64,000 nucleotides of DNA from Branchipolynoe longqiensis (GCA_030323885.1 CM059198.1:56136917-56200916); one strand, 5' to 3'. Positions 11,336 to 22,741 are shown, counted from the stretch's first letter. Notes: generated by a model from the sequence alone, not told the origin. Numbers and translations are program-made.

Positions 11336-11649
11336 TGGAAGGAGAGGGAGTGTGGAGGGGTGAGGATGAGGGGAGGGGAAAGAGAAGTGAGGGAGAGAAG
11401 GAAGGGGAAGGGGGAGGGCAAGGAAGAGAGCGAGAGGGGTGGAGATGGGGATAAGGAGGGGGGATGGGGAGGAGGGGGATGGGGAGTGGGGATGCAGCAC
11501 TGATACCTAACTGAGATGCACATTGCGTACAGGTTTGGGACAGGAGAATAGACATGGAGCAATATAACAAGGACAAAGATTGTCATATTTTGCAAATATG
11601 TTTATTAGTTCGTCTTGGAAAGAGCTTTAATCTTCCAAGTGGGTGGCGG

Positions 11650-11762
11650 ACTATGAGTATGAAGTTGCAATGAGTGTGCACTGTCACAATTCAGTATCTG
11701 CTCTGATATGAGCTTAGAATTATATGTTGCTGTCACGTAAAACTCCAACAACCAACCAACCG
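11650..11762 (+). mobile_element. SINE-A tail fragment
   Basis: 3' end of tail A: ATGAGTGTGCACTGTCACAA, then GTAAAACTCCAACAACCAAC. Confidence 0.8.
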
Positions 11763-12459
11763 ACCGAAGGGAGGAGTGGGGATGGAAGCCTTGTATAGCA
11801 ATGATGGACACAACTTGTATATAACTTAATATTATCATATCGCTAATATTCATATATAACTTCATATTGGTAAAATGCGACAACTTTCATAGAACCTCAC
11901 GTTCACATAATACTACACCGTGTATATAATTATACTTAAATATGTCTGTAACATTAGATATATTATTATTTATAACCATTTATTCACATAATGCTACACT
12001 GTATATGCAACTTCATACTCACACAATGAAAGTGAGCCGAGTGACAGTTGGCTCACAGCATATAGGAGGCGAGGGAGGAGAGAATGCTCGCTCCGCAGTA
12101 AATAACATGGACGTTAAGGTGGTTAGAGAGAAACATTAAGGGGCTGCCGCTATTTATATCCACATAATAAATTATATACTAGATATATATACATATATAC
12201 TGCTTTCCACACAAACCAGGGCTTCGCATGGCAATAATTGATTCATTGGATGACACACATTATAACTATAAGCAAGGATTTTGCCGGAGAGCTGTCCCTC
12301 ACCTCTCACCCCCATCACCACCCAGGGAATGAACGCGACGCTTATATGTAGTACATCAACGCAAGGTGAGTGCCTGCACTTCCGGTGTGTTCATTAATCT
12401 ACCGGAAGTAGAATTTGACTTGCGCAGCATTTCCATACAGATGAGGTGGCTGCGAGTAG

Positions 12460-12700
12460 AACTGCACACATGCGTATACGTACACATGCGTACACGCGCA
12501 CGCGTAAACGCACTCGCACACATGCACACAAGTACACATACACACGCACACAATCACATGCACACATGTGCACACAAACGCACATGCCCGTATCAAAAAC
12601 ACGCGCACACACATGCACTCACAAACACTCATGCATACGCATTGGCATACGCATTCACATATGCATTCGCATACTCATTCGGATATGCATAAGCACACGG
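12460..12700. repeat. CACATGCG-type alternating purine-pyrimidine tract
   Basis: CA/CG/TG-rich alternating sequence (ACACGCGCACGCG, CATACGCATTGGCATACGC), a plausible Z-DNA former. Confidence 0.8.
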
Positions 12701-12799
12701 AGCCAGAGATGGAAATACACTTGGTTCAGCACTATCAAAAAACTGTTTTCTTTCGCACACATGCGCAGGCACACAGAATAGTTAAATATCTCAGTAAAT

Positions 12800-12882
12800 A
12801 TACAGACTCAGTCTTGAAGTTAAATAAAAACTAAAGTAAGTTAGATTATAACGGTCCAATTATTATATTTACCTCCGAAAAT
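12800..12882 (+). mobile_element. MITE M internal fragment
   Basis: Carries the M core AACTAAAGTAAGTTAGATTA followed by an ATTTACCTC-like stretch. No ends are visible. Confidence 0.45.
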
Positions 12883-12897
12883 GACAGAAACTAAAAA

Positions 12898-13107
12898 CCG
12901 CTGGCACCATGACCCGATTTCCCACTCAGTCACATTATCCTGACACTGAACCCAACCAGTCCTTACACTATCCTATTAATTCTGAGCGCCAGGCTAGGAA
13001 GCAACAAGTATCAATTTTAAAGTCATTGGTTTTACTCGACCGGGAACCAAACTCCTGACCTTCCACACACGAGGTCCGCGCTCTACCAACTATCTATCAC
13101 GCATGCC
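12898..13107 (-). mobile_element. SINE-A with head 2
   Basis: Minus strand: head 2 (TTGGTAGAGCGCGGACC, B-box-like GGTTCCCGGTCGAG), the common body, and a truncated tail A. Confidence 0.85.
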
Positions 13108-13248
13108 AAAACATATGCAATAACAGTTAAAGACATTTGATCCGTGTTTAAAAGAAAAGTTATTGTTCCACTTACACTAATTATCCACAACAATACTGTA
13201 TTCGCGTGACAAAGTATGACACTAGTCCTATTTGACACATCCAAAAGG

Positions 13249-13500
13249 ACCAGAAGGGATGGCTGAATGAGTTGAGCGTCCGTCCGCCGTTTTGGTAGCT
13301 TGTGGGATTCGAACCCATGGGTTAGAACCCTGGTCGAGTGAAACCAATGACTTAAAAATTGATACTTCCATAGCCAGGCACTCTGCATTATTAGGATCGG
13401 GCAAGGACTGGTTGGCTCAGTGTCAAGATAATGTGGCTGAGTGGGATATCAACTCATGGTGGTGGTGGCCTGGTTTCTCAGTGGGGCAGTACTTTAAAGG
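13249..13500 (+). mobile_element. SINE-A with head 1, 3'-truncated
   Basis: Head 1 resembles tRNA-Leu (GGGATGGCTGAATGAGTTGA, GGGATTCGAACCC). The body and the first part of tail A follow. It is cut where the 36-bp array starts. Confidence 0.85.
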
Positions 13501-13965
13501 TGTATGTGTGTGGGTGTAGGGTTAGGTGTGGATCTGACTATAGATGTGGGTGTAGGGTTAGGTGTAAATGTGGCAATAGGTGTGGGTGTAGGGTTAGGTG
13601 TGGATGTGACTATAGATGTGGGTGTAGGGTTAGGTGTGGATGTGACTATAGATGTGGGTGTAGGGTTAGGTTTGGTTGTGACTATAGATGTGGGAATAGG
13701 GCTAGGTGTGGATGTGGCTATAGGTGTAGGTGTAGGGTTAGGTGTGGATGTCAATATGCCTATAGGTGTGGGTGATGGGGTAGATGTGGATGTGACAATA
13801 GGTGTGGGTGTAGGGTTAGGTGTGGATATGACGATAGGTGTGGGTGTAGGGTTAGGTGTGGATGTGACTATAGGTGTAGGATGTAGTATCGGGTGTGGAT
13901 GTGGATGTGACTATAGGTGTGGGTTACTTGTGGGTACTGGCTTAGTTGTGGGTGTGGATATGAGG
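13500..13965. repeat. 36-bp minisatellite
   Basis: Units of GTGGGTGTAGGGTTAGGTGT plus GGATGTGACTATAGAT. The period of 36 bp equals 12 codons, so one plus frame reads GVGLGVDVTIDV repeats without a break. No start context or flanking domain supports a gene. Confidence 0.9.
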
Positions 13966-14029
13966 GTGGGTGTGTGTGTAGGTGTGAGTGTTGGTGCATG
14001 TGTAGATGTAGCTCTAGGTGTAGGCGAGT

Positions 14030-14680
14030 GCAGTGTGTGTGGTGTGTGTGGTGTGTGCAGAGTGTGTGGTGTGTGAAGTGTGTGTAGTGTGTGCAGTGTG
14101 CAGTGTGTGTAGCATGTGCAGTGTGTTCAGTGTGTGCAGAGTGCGCAGTGTGTGTGGCATGTGCAGCGTGTATGGTGTGGGGTGTGTGTGCATAGTGTGT
14201 AGTGTGTGCAGTGGGTGCAGTGGGTGCATTGTGTGCAGTGTGAAATGTGTACAGTGTGTGCAGTGTGTGCAGAGTGTGCAGTGTGTATAGTGGGTGCAGA
14301 GTGTGTAATGTGTGCAGTGTGTGCAGTGTGTGCAGAGTGTGCAGTGTGTACACTGGGTGCAGTGGGTGCATTGTGTGCTGTGTGTGCAGTGTGTACAGAG
14401 TGTGTAATGTGTGCAGTGGGTGCAGTTGGTGCAGGGTGTGCTCTGTGTACAGTATGTGCAGTGTGTGCAGTGTGTGCAGTGTGTGCAGTGTGTACAGTGG
14501 GTGCAATGGGTGCATTGTGTGCTGTGTGTGCAGTGTGTGCAGAGTGTGTAATGTGTGCAGTGGGTGCATTGTGTGCTCTGTGTGCAGTGTGTGCAGTGTG
14601 TACAGTGTGTGCAGTGTGTGCAGTGTGTGCACAGTGTGCAGTGTGTGTAGTGTGTGCAGTGTGAGCAGGGTGAGCAGTGT
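14030..14680. repeat. GTGTGCAGT 9-bp minisatellite
   Basis: Long run of GTGTGCAGT units with GTGGGTGCA and GTGTGTACA variants. The multiple-of-three period leaves Cys-rich open frames on the plus strand and His/Thr-rich ones on the minus strand; these are artefacts. Confidence 0.9.
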
Positions 14681-14945
14681 GTTAGTGTACCTGGATGTAC
14701 AGTTTAACAGTGTATTTGTGGCTGTTTGCGTTATCATTATCATTATGGGATATGTGATAGACGTTTATGTCTTTTGGAGCATGGTGTACGGTTGGGGTTT
14801 ATTGCTTGTTAGTGTGCCTGGATGTACAGTTTAAAAGTGTATGTCTGGCTGTTTGCGGTATCATTATCATTATGGGATATGGCATAGGTGTGTATGTCTT
14901 TGGGAGGAAGGTGTACGGTTGGCGTTTATTTCGTGTTCGGGTGCC
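14681..14945. repeat. 127-bp tandem duplication
   Basis: Two full units start at 14681 and 14808 (GTTAGTGT-CCTGGATGTAC), with the start of a third at 14935. Both contain TATCATTATCATTATGGGAT. Confidence 0.85.
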
Positions 14946-15270
14946 TGGATGTGAGGGTTCCATAACGGTGGGATCGCGTTTGCCATCATGTGTTTACATG
15001 TTCTGGCTACTTGATGTCGCAGCGGGGTGTGACGTCAGGAGTGACCTTGCCAATGACTGATGCGGTAACATTATGATAGAGTGGAAGCAAAGGGAGGCCA
15101 GGGAACCAGGATGTCCAGTGTTGAGTGAAGGGAAGTACGTTCTGCAGTGTGTACACATGAACACAGCGAAGTCATACCTACCACTGCTCCAAAGGATACT
15201 TACCCTTCTCACCGAACCCATGCTCCTCTCCCCCTTATCCCAACAACATCGGGATGTCTGTCCACTAGTC

Positions 15271-15580
15271 ACCGGGCGCGGTGGCCGAATCGGTAGAGCG
15301 CAGGCCTCCCACGCAGAAGCTCGGGAGTTCAATTCCCAGTCGCATCAAACCAAGGACTTTTGAAATTAATACTTGTCGCTTCCTAGCCAGGTGCTCGGTA
15401 TTATTAGGATAGGGCAAGGACTGGTTGGCTCAGTGTCAGAATAATGTGACTGAGTGGGATATCAGGTCATTGTGCGGGGCGACCTGGTCTCCCATTGGGA
15501 AGCACTATACAGTCATCATGAGTGCGCACTGTGACAAGTCTCCGCACTGATATGACCTCATGTAAAACTCCTACAACCAA
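15271..15580 (+). mobile_element. Full-length SINE-A with head 2
   Basis: Head 2 (GCGGTGGCCGAATCGGTAGA, B box GGGAGTTCAATTCCC), body (ATACTTGTCGCTTCCTAGCC, TATTAGGATAGGGCAAGG), and complete tail A ending GTAAAACTCCTACAACCAAC. A useful reference copy. Confidence 0.9.
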
Positions 15581-15611
15581 CTAAATTCTTTGATTATATT
15601 GGGATCATTTG

Positions 15612-15833
15612 CTGCTAGCACTATGAGAGAGTATCCCACTGAGTCACATTACCCAGAAACTGAGCAAGTCAGTCATTGGTTGTGCTATTCTATTAATTCT
15701 GATCACCAGTCTAGATAGTGAAATGCACCCATTTTTAAAAGTTATTGAGCTTGACTCGGTCAGGGTTCAAATGGACGACTTCCCAAACTGAAAGTCAGCC
15801 AGAGCTGTCACCAATTCAGCCATCGCATGCGGG
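15612..15833 (-). mobile_element. SINE-A, diverged copy
   Basis: Minus strand with recognisable ATGTGACTCAGTGGGATA, ATTAATAGAATAG and a decayed head at its right end. Confidence 0.7.
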
Positions 15834-15989
15834 TAAAATCTGCAGTTCTGGCATCCCCCTCAATTGTTACTAGGACATGAAGCACAAATCACTCTAATCC
15901 ACTTCAACAGCCTATCTTCATATGTGTGTTCCGCGAAACTGGTGATGTTTCAAAATTACGTTGTGCAGAGCTGTGCAGTGCAGACATGC

Positions 15990-16238
15990 CTTTGAAGCGA
16001 TGAATCTGTGTGTCTGAACAATCAGTAGTCCACAACTGGTTCATCACAAGCTGTGGTATGGTCTGTCCTATCTGTGGGAAAGTGAATATAAAATACCCCT
16101 TGCTGCTTATCGGAAAGAGTAGCCTATGTGGTGCCAGCTGGTTTCCTCCAAAGGAAATATGTCGGAATTACCATATGGTTGATGTCCAATAGCCGTTGAT
16201 AAAAATCAATCTGTTCTTGAGGCGGTGGTAAAATATAA
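15990..16238 (+). mobile_element. Mollusc-type tRNA SINE, truncated
   Basis: Copy of the 1810-2288 repeat in the other orientation. Shared blocks are CACAACTGGTTCAT, GTGGGAAAGTG, CGGAAAGAGTAGCCTATG and TCCTCCAAAGGAAATATGTC. The head is missing. Confidence 0.7.
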
Positions 16239-16375
16239 CTAGCTTTCCTGTTTGTCTGACTCACAAGAACTTCACGTATTCCGCGCATAACTTCGAGCAG
16301 ATATTATTACCCAAACAGCAGAGCCCGGCGGTAATGGCATCACAGCGTGTCTTGGGTGCTGGCACACTATTTGGT

Positions 16376-16710
16376 CGTTGGTTGTTGGAGTTGTATGTCC
16401 TGGCAGCATCTAAGGTCATGTCAGGATGGGTACCGACTTGTGACAGTACACGCTCATGGTGACTTTATAGTGCTACCCCACGGGGAGACTAGGCCACCAG
16501 CATCATGACCTGATATCCCACTCAGTCACATTATCCTGACACTGAGCCAACCAGTCCTTTGCCCTATCCTACTAATGCCAAGCGGCTGGATAGGAAGCCT
16601 AGATAGCGACATGTATTACGCTCAGTCTATTTTGATTTGGCTTAGTTTGTGACTGCTGTCACCACCTGCCGTGTAGGAAGCTGACACTCTACCCACTCGG
16701 CCATCCCGCG
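16376..16710 (-). mobile_element. SINE-A, long copy
   Basis: Minus strand with complete tail A, a body carrying a partial duplication of the CTAGATAGCGACA segment, and a decayed tRNA-like head (GGGATGGCCGAGTGGGTAGA). Confidence 0.85.
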
Positions 16711-17181
16711 GTAACTGCATCAGTATGGTGTCCGACTCCCTGTCTAGACTCTCCACCATCCCTGGACTCTTGTTCCACAAGTTGACAACTGGATGGCTTT
16801 ATTAGGGGCCGATTCACTAATAGAATGTTATATTAGTTGTGATGTTTGATGTCTCTACTGGAACCTCGGAACCTACATATATATATTGTTTAAACAAAAT
16901 AAACCTTTCAGACAGCAGAATTTACTGCTCGGTCATAGAATGCCCATAACGCATGTGGTTTATGGGCTGCGTAGGTAGCCGAATCGGAAGGAAGGAAACC
17001 AGACACAAGGGTGGGAAGGAGGAGGTTTATCTAACTATTTCAAGCATGCGCGTCACTTGATTTATTTTATGTCGAGGGGGGATCTGACTTCTAGGACCTG
17101 GGTGCCCGATGAGGAAGACCTCTGAGCCGCCCCTACGAAGTAGTGTTTTAAATAGAGGGTGGGTAGGCATGGTGAAAGTAT
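16711..17181. other. No recognised feature
   Basis: Mixed sequence with no ORF or repeat family that I recognise. Confidence 0.4.
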
Positions 17182-17305
17182 GCCCCCAGCTCTGCCAATT
17201 TGTATTTCCACCGCTGTGTATACCTTACAGCGTCATCAAAGGCCGGTTGCTCTCATACCATGTCTATGTGGTGTGGGAGGTTAAAAATCCCTTGGGTTGG
17301 TAAAA
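17182..17305 (+). mobile_element. SINE-C, left part, interrupted
   Basis: Body of the SINE that is complete at 38003-38308: GCCCCCAGCTCTGCCAATTT, CCGCTGTGTATA, AAAGGCCGGTTGCTCTCATA and TTGGGTTGGTAAAAG. It resumes at 17553. Confidence 0.85.
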
Positions 17306-17552
17306 GAGTAGAAAAATAAATACATATATACCAAGAAAATCCAAAAAAAGTAACATAGGCTACTAACCATACAAACCAATTATCTATCTGCTACTGAAAT
17401 GCAGGCAATCAAATACCTTATTAGCAGCCACTGTGTGGTAAGATAACACCGACACTACAACTGGCCAGCATTGAAAACAAGCCTGGGTACCCGGGCTTAT
17501 ATGCTATGGACAATATAAATACAGCCTCAATAAAAAAGAAAAAAAAAAAGAA
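17306..17552 (+). mobile_element. LINE 3' end (copy 2) nested in SINE-C
   Basis: Shares GGCCAGCATTGAAAACAAGC and the preceding UTR blocks with the LINE tail at 279-655. It ends in an A/AAAG-rich run, and SINE-C sequence flanks both sides. It is therefore a 5'-truncated LINE inserted into an older SINE. Confidence 0.7.
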
Positions 17553-17655
17553 AGTGTAGGTTCGGGCTTTCTATCGACCAGCAGTGGAATGAGGAAGACC
17601 AGTCGTCTATGACTGAAATTTCCCATGCTTAAACAACTAATGGACCAACAAAAAA
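17553..17655 (+). mobile_element. SINE-C, right part with tail B
   Basis: GTGTAGGTTCGGGCTTTCTA continues the body. Tail B follows (CAGTGGAATGAGGAAGACC, TGAAATTTCCC, TAAACAACTAATGGACCAAC) with an A-rich end. Confidence 0.85.
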
Positions 17656-17659
17656 AAAA

Positions 17660-18291
17660 AGAAAATGTTCTCAGCGCCTTCTCCAATATTTTACTAAAGT
17701 GCCAGCTGGGTATCACTATAAGTACTGCGGAAACTGGTTCTGGGCTGAAACATGGGAGAAGGCACTCGCACCGGGTTATATCAATTCTGCAGAAAATATA
17801 CATATATTAATCACCAATGTCGGAGGTCAGTCCTAAGCATTGCTTATTCATATTAGTCTATTGCTACTCGGGTATTGAATGGCATTTCTGAATATATACA
17901 ATCAATCACCTTTGGGGAATTCATAATATTTCTGCTTGCTGAGTAAACAAATACTTAGAAATGTCAGACCAGTTCTTCAGCAATAGAATTAAAACTGCCA
18001 GTAAACCCACATGAGTTCAAGACTTTGCTAACTGCTGCTAGAGCTATCAATGGCAAAGCAGCATGATAGCAGTGCAATCTTCTATCCGGTAAAGAGTCAG
18101 CCTAAACTCTCAGATCTTTGAGTCGGATATTATTACTTGTCCTTGCATCAGGACTCTAATCACAAGGCAACTCCTTTTGTGTGTCAAGTCCCATTTTATG
18201 CCTTCTGCTGTTCTGGTTGTCAGAAGATGTAAGGAACTCTTGGAGAATTTAATTCTGTCCTTGACTGTTTCATCTAACTTTGTATGGGAAA
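17660..18291. other. No recognised feature
   Basis: AT-rich unique-looking sequence without convincing genes. Confidence 0.4.
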
Positions 18292-18390
18292 TGATTGGTT
18301 GTTTGTTGTAGTTTTAAGTCCTGTCAACATCTAAGGTCATATCAGGATGGGTACTGACTTGTGACAGTGCACACTCATGGCAACTTTATA
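18292..18390 (-). mobile_element. SINE-A tail fragment
   Basis: Minus-strand end of tail A, cut at 18390 by a second SINE. Confidence 0.8.
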
Positions 18391-18637
18391 GTTGTTGTTT
18401 TGTCTGTTTGTTGTTTTACATCCTAGCAACATCTAAGGCCATATCAGAACTGGTACATTATCCTGACACTGAGCCAACTGATCCTTGCAGTATTCTACTA
18501 ATAATGCAGAGTGCCTGGCTAGGAAGCAACAAGTATAATGTTTTAAGTTATCGGTTTGACTCAACCAGGGTTTCGAATCCCACTATCTACCAAAACGGGA
18601 GATGGACGCTTAACTCATTCAGCTATCCTGTTTGGCT
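18391..18637 (-). mobile_element. SINE-A with internally deleted tail
   Basis: Minus strand: head 1, body, and a tail A whose middle is missing (the junction GAACTGGTAC|ATTATCCTGACACTGAG joins two distant tail segments). Confidence 0.75.
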
Positions 18638-18639
18638 AT

Positions 18640-19275
18640 GGTAAATTAAATTTCCCTAGCAAGTTATAAATATGCGATGTAATGTTTTTATTGTGCAATA
18701 CCTTAGAATAGCTTCTGCTAGTGAGAGAACTCCCTTTAATGTATTTACATTATTGTTAGCATAGTAGTAGACCATGATGTCCAACGTTTCAGGGTCTTTC
18801 AGTCTGCCACACACACATGGAGGAACACCAAGATTTAGAAACAGTACACTTCCACTGGTTTATTACCGATCCTATCTGCTCTCCGTGGCGCCAACAGTCA
18901 GGTGACCCGCCCGCTAACTCGCTAGGTCCCACATCACCTCTATAGGTGGATGGGGGGATGTGCTCGCCACACGCAGTAGAGGGCAGCCCAGTTGGGGCCC
19001 TACCAGGTGGCTAGTGTGCTGCCACCTAGCACAGTTCAATGCAACTGCATAGTGTCTGCCGCCACCGCATGGTAGTGGAGCTCATGTACAGACTACTACC
19101 GTATTATTATTGTCCGACGAAAGCACAATATTTGTTCAACCAAAGCACTTACCTAGATTTGATCCTGCTCATTGAACTTGCCACCGGTGCACTCAATGAA
19201 ATCTATTACTACCAAAAGCAAACATTAAATCTATTTAATAAAAGCTGTTAATGCTAAAGCCAACGGTGTCCAGTA
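18640..19275. other. No gene identified
   Basis: Moderately GC-rich at 18880-19070. GGTGGCTAGTGTGCTGCCACC near 19010 is a short inverted repeat. No coding frame I can support. Confidence 0.4.
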
Positions 19276-19279
19276 TTTT

Positions 19280-19858
19280 GGTGCATACTCCAAAAGTTCT
19301 TCTGCATATTTTCACTTCAACTATGGCGAAAATTCGACGTTTATAATACAAATTACATTAAGCTAAAAGTAAGTAGATTATAATGATCAAGCTAATATAA
19401 TTTGATGTTTTCACTTCAAATAGTTCCTAACTTCAACATTTATAATACAAATTACATTAGACTGAAGTAAATATGATTATATTGATCAAGCTGATATACT
19501 TATGTTCATGTCTTTACTTCAAATAGTTCTGAAGTTCGACATTTATAATACAAATTACATTAGACTGAAGTAAATATGATTTTATTGATCAAGCTGATAT
19601 AACTATGTTCATGTCTTTACTTCAACTAGTTCCGAAGTTCGACATTTATAATACAAATTACATTAGACTGAAGTAAATATGATTATATTGATCAAGCTGA
19701 TATGATTATGTTCATGTCTTTACTTCAAATAGCTCCGAAGTTCGACATTTACAATACAACTTACTTTAAAGTCAAGGAAAGTACATTAGTTATTATATTG
19801 ATCAAACTGATATATTTTCATATTTTCACTTAAAATATCGCTAAAATTCTACATTTAT
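19280..19858. repeat. 103-bp tandem array derived from MITE M
   Basis: About five units. GAAGTTCGACATTTATAATA recurs at 19531, 19634 and 19737. Each unit carries the M interior (TTACTTCAAATAGTTC, ATTAGACTGAAGTAAATATG, TTATATTGATCAAGCTGATA). Compare the single-copy interior of M at 45664-46019. Confidence 0.8.
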
Positions 19859-19859
19859 C

Positions 19860-20275
19860 TGAGGTATATCTTGTTATGTAAATAGTATTTAGGATGCAGC
19901 CAAACACTGATTCTCCATTTTTCCTGATTGTCATTGACTAGTACTTAATCTAATACACCCATCTAGCTAATGCATCCCCAGTGTCAGGTTACTTTATTAA
20001 ATAACTTGCAAATATGTTTATTGTATATCCTACTCAGTAACCTTATTATGTTTCTATTTGCTAAGGTTGAACTCACCATTGCTTGTTATCCGGGCCTTGA
20101 GTGCCTTGGGTACCTGCTGCACTGCTCTAAACTATGCTACTGTATCGATGGGCTAGGTCACGTGACCACGGTCATCCGCACAGATCTTTTACTTTAAATA
20201 AAGGCGCGGCCAATTGGGTCCAGCCAGAGTTCGCTCAACCAAACCTATTATCTCTGCCTTTTTAATTGCGTAATA
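19860..20275. other. Unassigned sequence between two M-derived arrays
   Basis: No family recognised. It lies between the 103-bp and 45-bp arrays and may be an insertion that splits one expanded M copy. Confidence 0.35.
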
Positions 20276-20364
20276 ATATAAATAATAATACAAGTTACTT
20301 TAAACTCAAGTAAAATAGATCATATTAATCTAGGTGATATACGTTCATGTTTTCCCTTCAAATA

Positions 20365-21010
20365 TCTGCATCAAGCTGATATATTTAAGCAAAGAAACAA
20401 GGTGGATTATATTGATCAACCTGATATATTATCTAAAAAAACTAAGTCGAGTATATTGATCAAGCTGATATATTGATCTGAACAAACTAAGTGGATTATA
20501 TTGATCAAGCTGATTTATTGATCTAAGAAAACAAAGTAGATAATATTGATCAAGCTGATATATTGATGCAACAAAAAGAGTAGATTATATTGATAAAGCA
20601 GATATAATGATACAACCATCCAAAGTCCATTATATTGATCAAGCTGATATATTGATGCAAAAATACAAAGTAGATTATATTGATCAAGCTGATATATTGA
20701 TGCAAACAAACAAAATATATTATATTGATCAAGCTGATATATTGATGCAAAAAAACAAGTAGATTATATTGATCAAGCTGATATATTGATGCAAAAAACC
20801 AAAGTAGATTATATTGATCAAGCTGATATATTGATGCACAAAAATAAAGTAGATTATATTGATCAGGCTGATATATTGATTAAAACAACCAAAGTAGATT
20901 ATATTGATCAAGCTGACATATTGATGCAAACAAACAAAGTAGATTATTTTGATCAAACTGATATATTGATGCGAAAAACAAAGTAGATTACATTGATCAA
21001 ACTGATATAT
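20365..21010. repeat. 45-bp tandem array derived from MITE M
   Basis: About 14 units of GTAGATTATATTGATCAAGC plus TGATATATTGATGCAAAAAA plus an AACAA-like spacer. The unit contains the palindrome TTGATCAA. The 45-bp period is 15 codons, so one minus frame reads HQYISLINIIYFVFL repeats; this is not a gene. The right flank (21011-21055) resembles the 3' end of M. Confidence 0.85.
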
Positions 21011-21198
21011 TTGTCTAACACAGACTATGATGGACGCTCAAAGTCATCGGGTTAAGCAACTTTAAACAAATTGTTCCTACTCCTTGTGGTCACGGTTATT
21101 GAATTCGTCACGATGAGGGATTTCATTTCGTCTGCTTTCCCAGAGGTGACAGTGGGATATTTCGCGCCTCACTCTACTGATATAGTCCAAACGAGTCA

Positions 21199-21342
21199 CT
21201 GGATAGCCAACTGGGTAGTGCACCCGCTTTCTGAGTGGGAGGTAGTGGGTTCGAACCTTGGCTGAGTCAAGTGAAAACCTAAGACAAATTAAAACTTGTC
21301 GCTGCCTGCGCTGGCGTTTGAGATTACCAGGATAGGGTAAAG
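21199..21342 (+). mobile_element. SINE with a further tRNA-like head, truncated
   Basis: Head GGATAGCCAACTGGGTAGTG with B box GTGGGTTCGAACC, then the common body (ATTAAAACTTGTCGCTGCC). The tail is absent. Confidence 0.6.
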
Positions 21343-21397
21343 AAAATAATTAATCCCCACTACCTGGTACGTTGCTTAGATGGGAAACCCCAACAAA

Positions 21398-21700
21398 ATA
21401 CACACCCATGAGGGAGATCGTTGGTTTCGAAGTTCGGTCAAGTCAAGGCAATAACCTACAAAATTGAAACATATCGCTAACACGGCACCCAACATTACTA
21501 GGATAGGACAACAACTGGTTAGCTCCGTATCAGGACAATGTGACTGAGTTGGGTATTATGTTATGGCTCCAAGTTCTAACTGTCTGGTTTCCCATTGGGG
21601 GAAACACTATACAGTCTATCCATGAGTGTGCACTCTCACAAGTCGCTACCCCTCCGATGTGATCTTAGATGTTGCCAGGATGTAAAACCCTAACAAACAA
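21398..21700 (+). mobile_element. SINE-A, diverged
   Basis: Decayed head, common body and complete tail A ending GATGTTGCCAGGATGTAAAA. Confidence 0.8.
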
Positions 21701-22088
21701 GCACTCCATCGAAGCCATTCGAGCAATAATGATGGCACTCTTTGGGTAAGGGGTACTTAGAAAATTGGCAGCTTGCCAACACCATCTCATTCACCTACCG
21801 ACCCACCGACAAACACGCGCACATATTCCTCTTATGTATGAACCGTCGAGCAATCACCTACCCTGAAAAAACATGCACAAAAACCCTCTCATCGGCCCGA
21901 TATCTCTATCACATCCCTAATCACAGGTTTGTGTGTGAGTAGTGTCCATTCGGAGGAAGAGGAGTGGGGGTGGGAGAGGGAAGTGGGGGTGGGGGTCTAT
22001 ACTCCTGATACGAGCTAAACACTGCATCCTCCTCCTTTTCCTCCCACCCACCCCAGCCCGACCACTCCACACACACATACACGCGCAT

Positions 22089-22436
22089 CCAAGCTTCCGG
22101 GACGCAATGGCCGAAGGAGTTGAGCGTCCCTCTTCCGTTATGGTAGAACGTTGGATTCGAACCCATGGGTTTGAAAGCTGGTCGAGTGAAACCAATGACA
22201 TACAAATTTATACTTGTCGCTTCATAGCTGGGCCTTTGGCATTATTAGGATAGGATGAGGACTGGTTGGCTCTGGGTCATGATAATGTGAATGAGTGGGA
22301 TATCAGGTCATGGTGCTGACGGTCTGGTTTCCAAGTGGGGCAGTGCCATGAGTGTGCACTGTCACAAGTTGGTGCCTGTCCTCGTATGACATTAGATGTT
22401 GCCAGGATGTAAAGCTCCAAAATCAACCAAGCTTCC
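22089..22436 (+). mobile_element. Full-length SINE-A with head 1 and TSD
   Basis: Head 1, body and complete tail A (22099-22426) between exact 10-bp duplications CCAAGCTTCC at 22089-22098 and 22427-22436. These prove retroposition of the whole unit and fix its ends. A good template for the family. Confidence 0.92.
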
Positions 22437-22494
22437 AGAGATCAAACCACTCCGCATTATGTGGGACCTGCTCAGGAACTGCTCATCTGTGAGG

Positions 22495-22622
22495 AGGAAG
22501 TGGAGGGAGGAGGAGGGGTGGGGTGGAGGGGGTGGGGAGGAGGAGGGGCCGGGAGAGGGGGGAGGGGGAGGGGGGAGGGGGAGCGGGGAGGAGGAGGTGG
22601 GGAGAAGGGGTGGTGGGCGGTA
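22495..22622. repeat. GGA-rich purine tract
   Basis: GGAGGAGGGG-type simple sequence. Confidence 0.85.
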
Positions 22623-22741
22623 GGGGGATAGGATTGACTTGCAGGCGGGAGCAGGTGGTTATCAATATCCGAAAACACAAAACAACAACCGAGTTAGGTC
22701 GATAAGAAATATCAAGGAACAAAGAAGCTATCTAATCTAGA

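Noticed and set aside
9397..11595. Very long minus-strand open frames (up to 732 codons)
   Set aside because: They lie on the pyrimidine strand of a 46-bp purine array; all frames are open and the peptide is only P, S, L and F-rich repetition.
13500..13965. Telomere-like TAGGGTTAGG motifs
   Set aside because: The motif is one part of a 36-bp minisatellite unit and not a TTAGGG tandem run.
14030..14680. Cysteine-rich secreted peptide frames
   Set aside because: A 9-bp GTGTGCAGT repeat produces VC/SVC residues in several frames; no signal peptide or start context.
15271..15345. tRNA gene candidates at the many A-box/B-box sequences
   Set aside because: They lack foldable anticodon arms and are followed by the SINE body and tail, so they are SINE heads.
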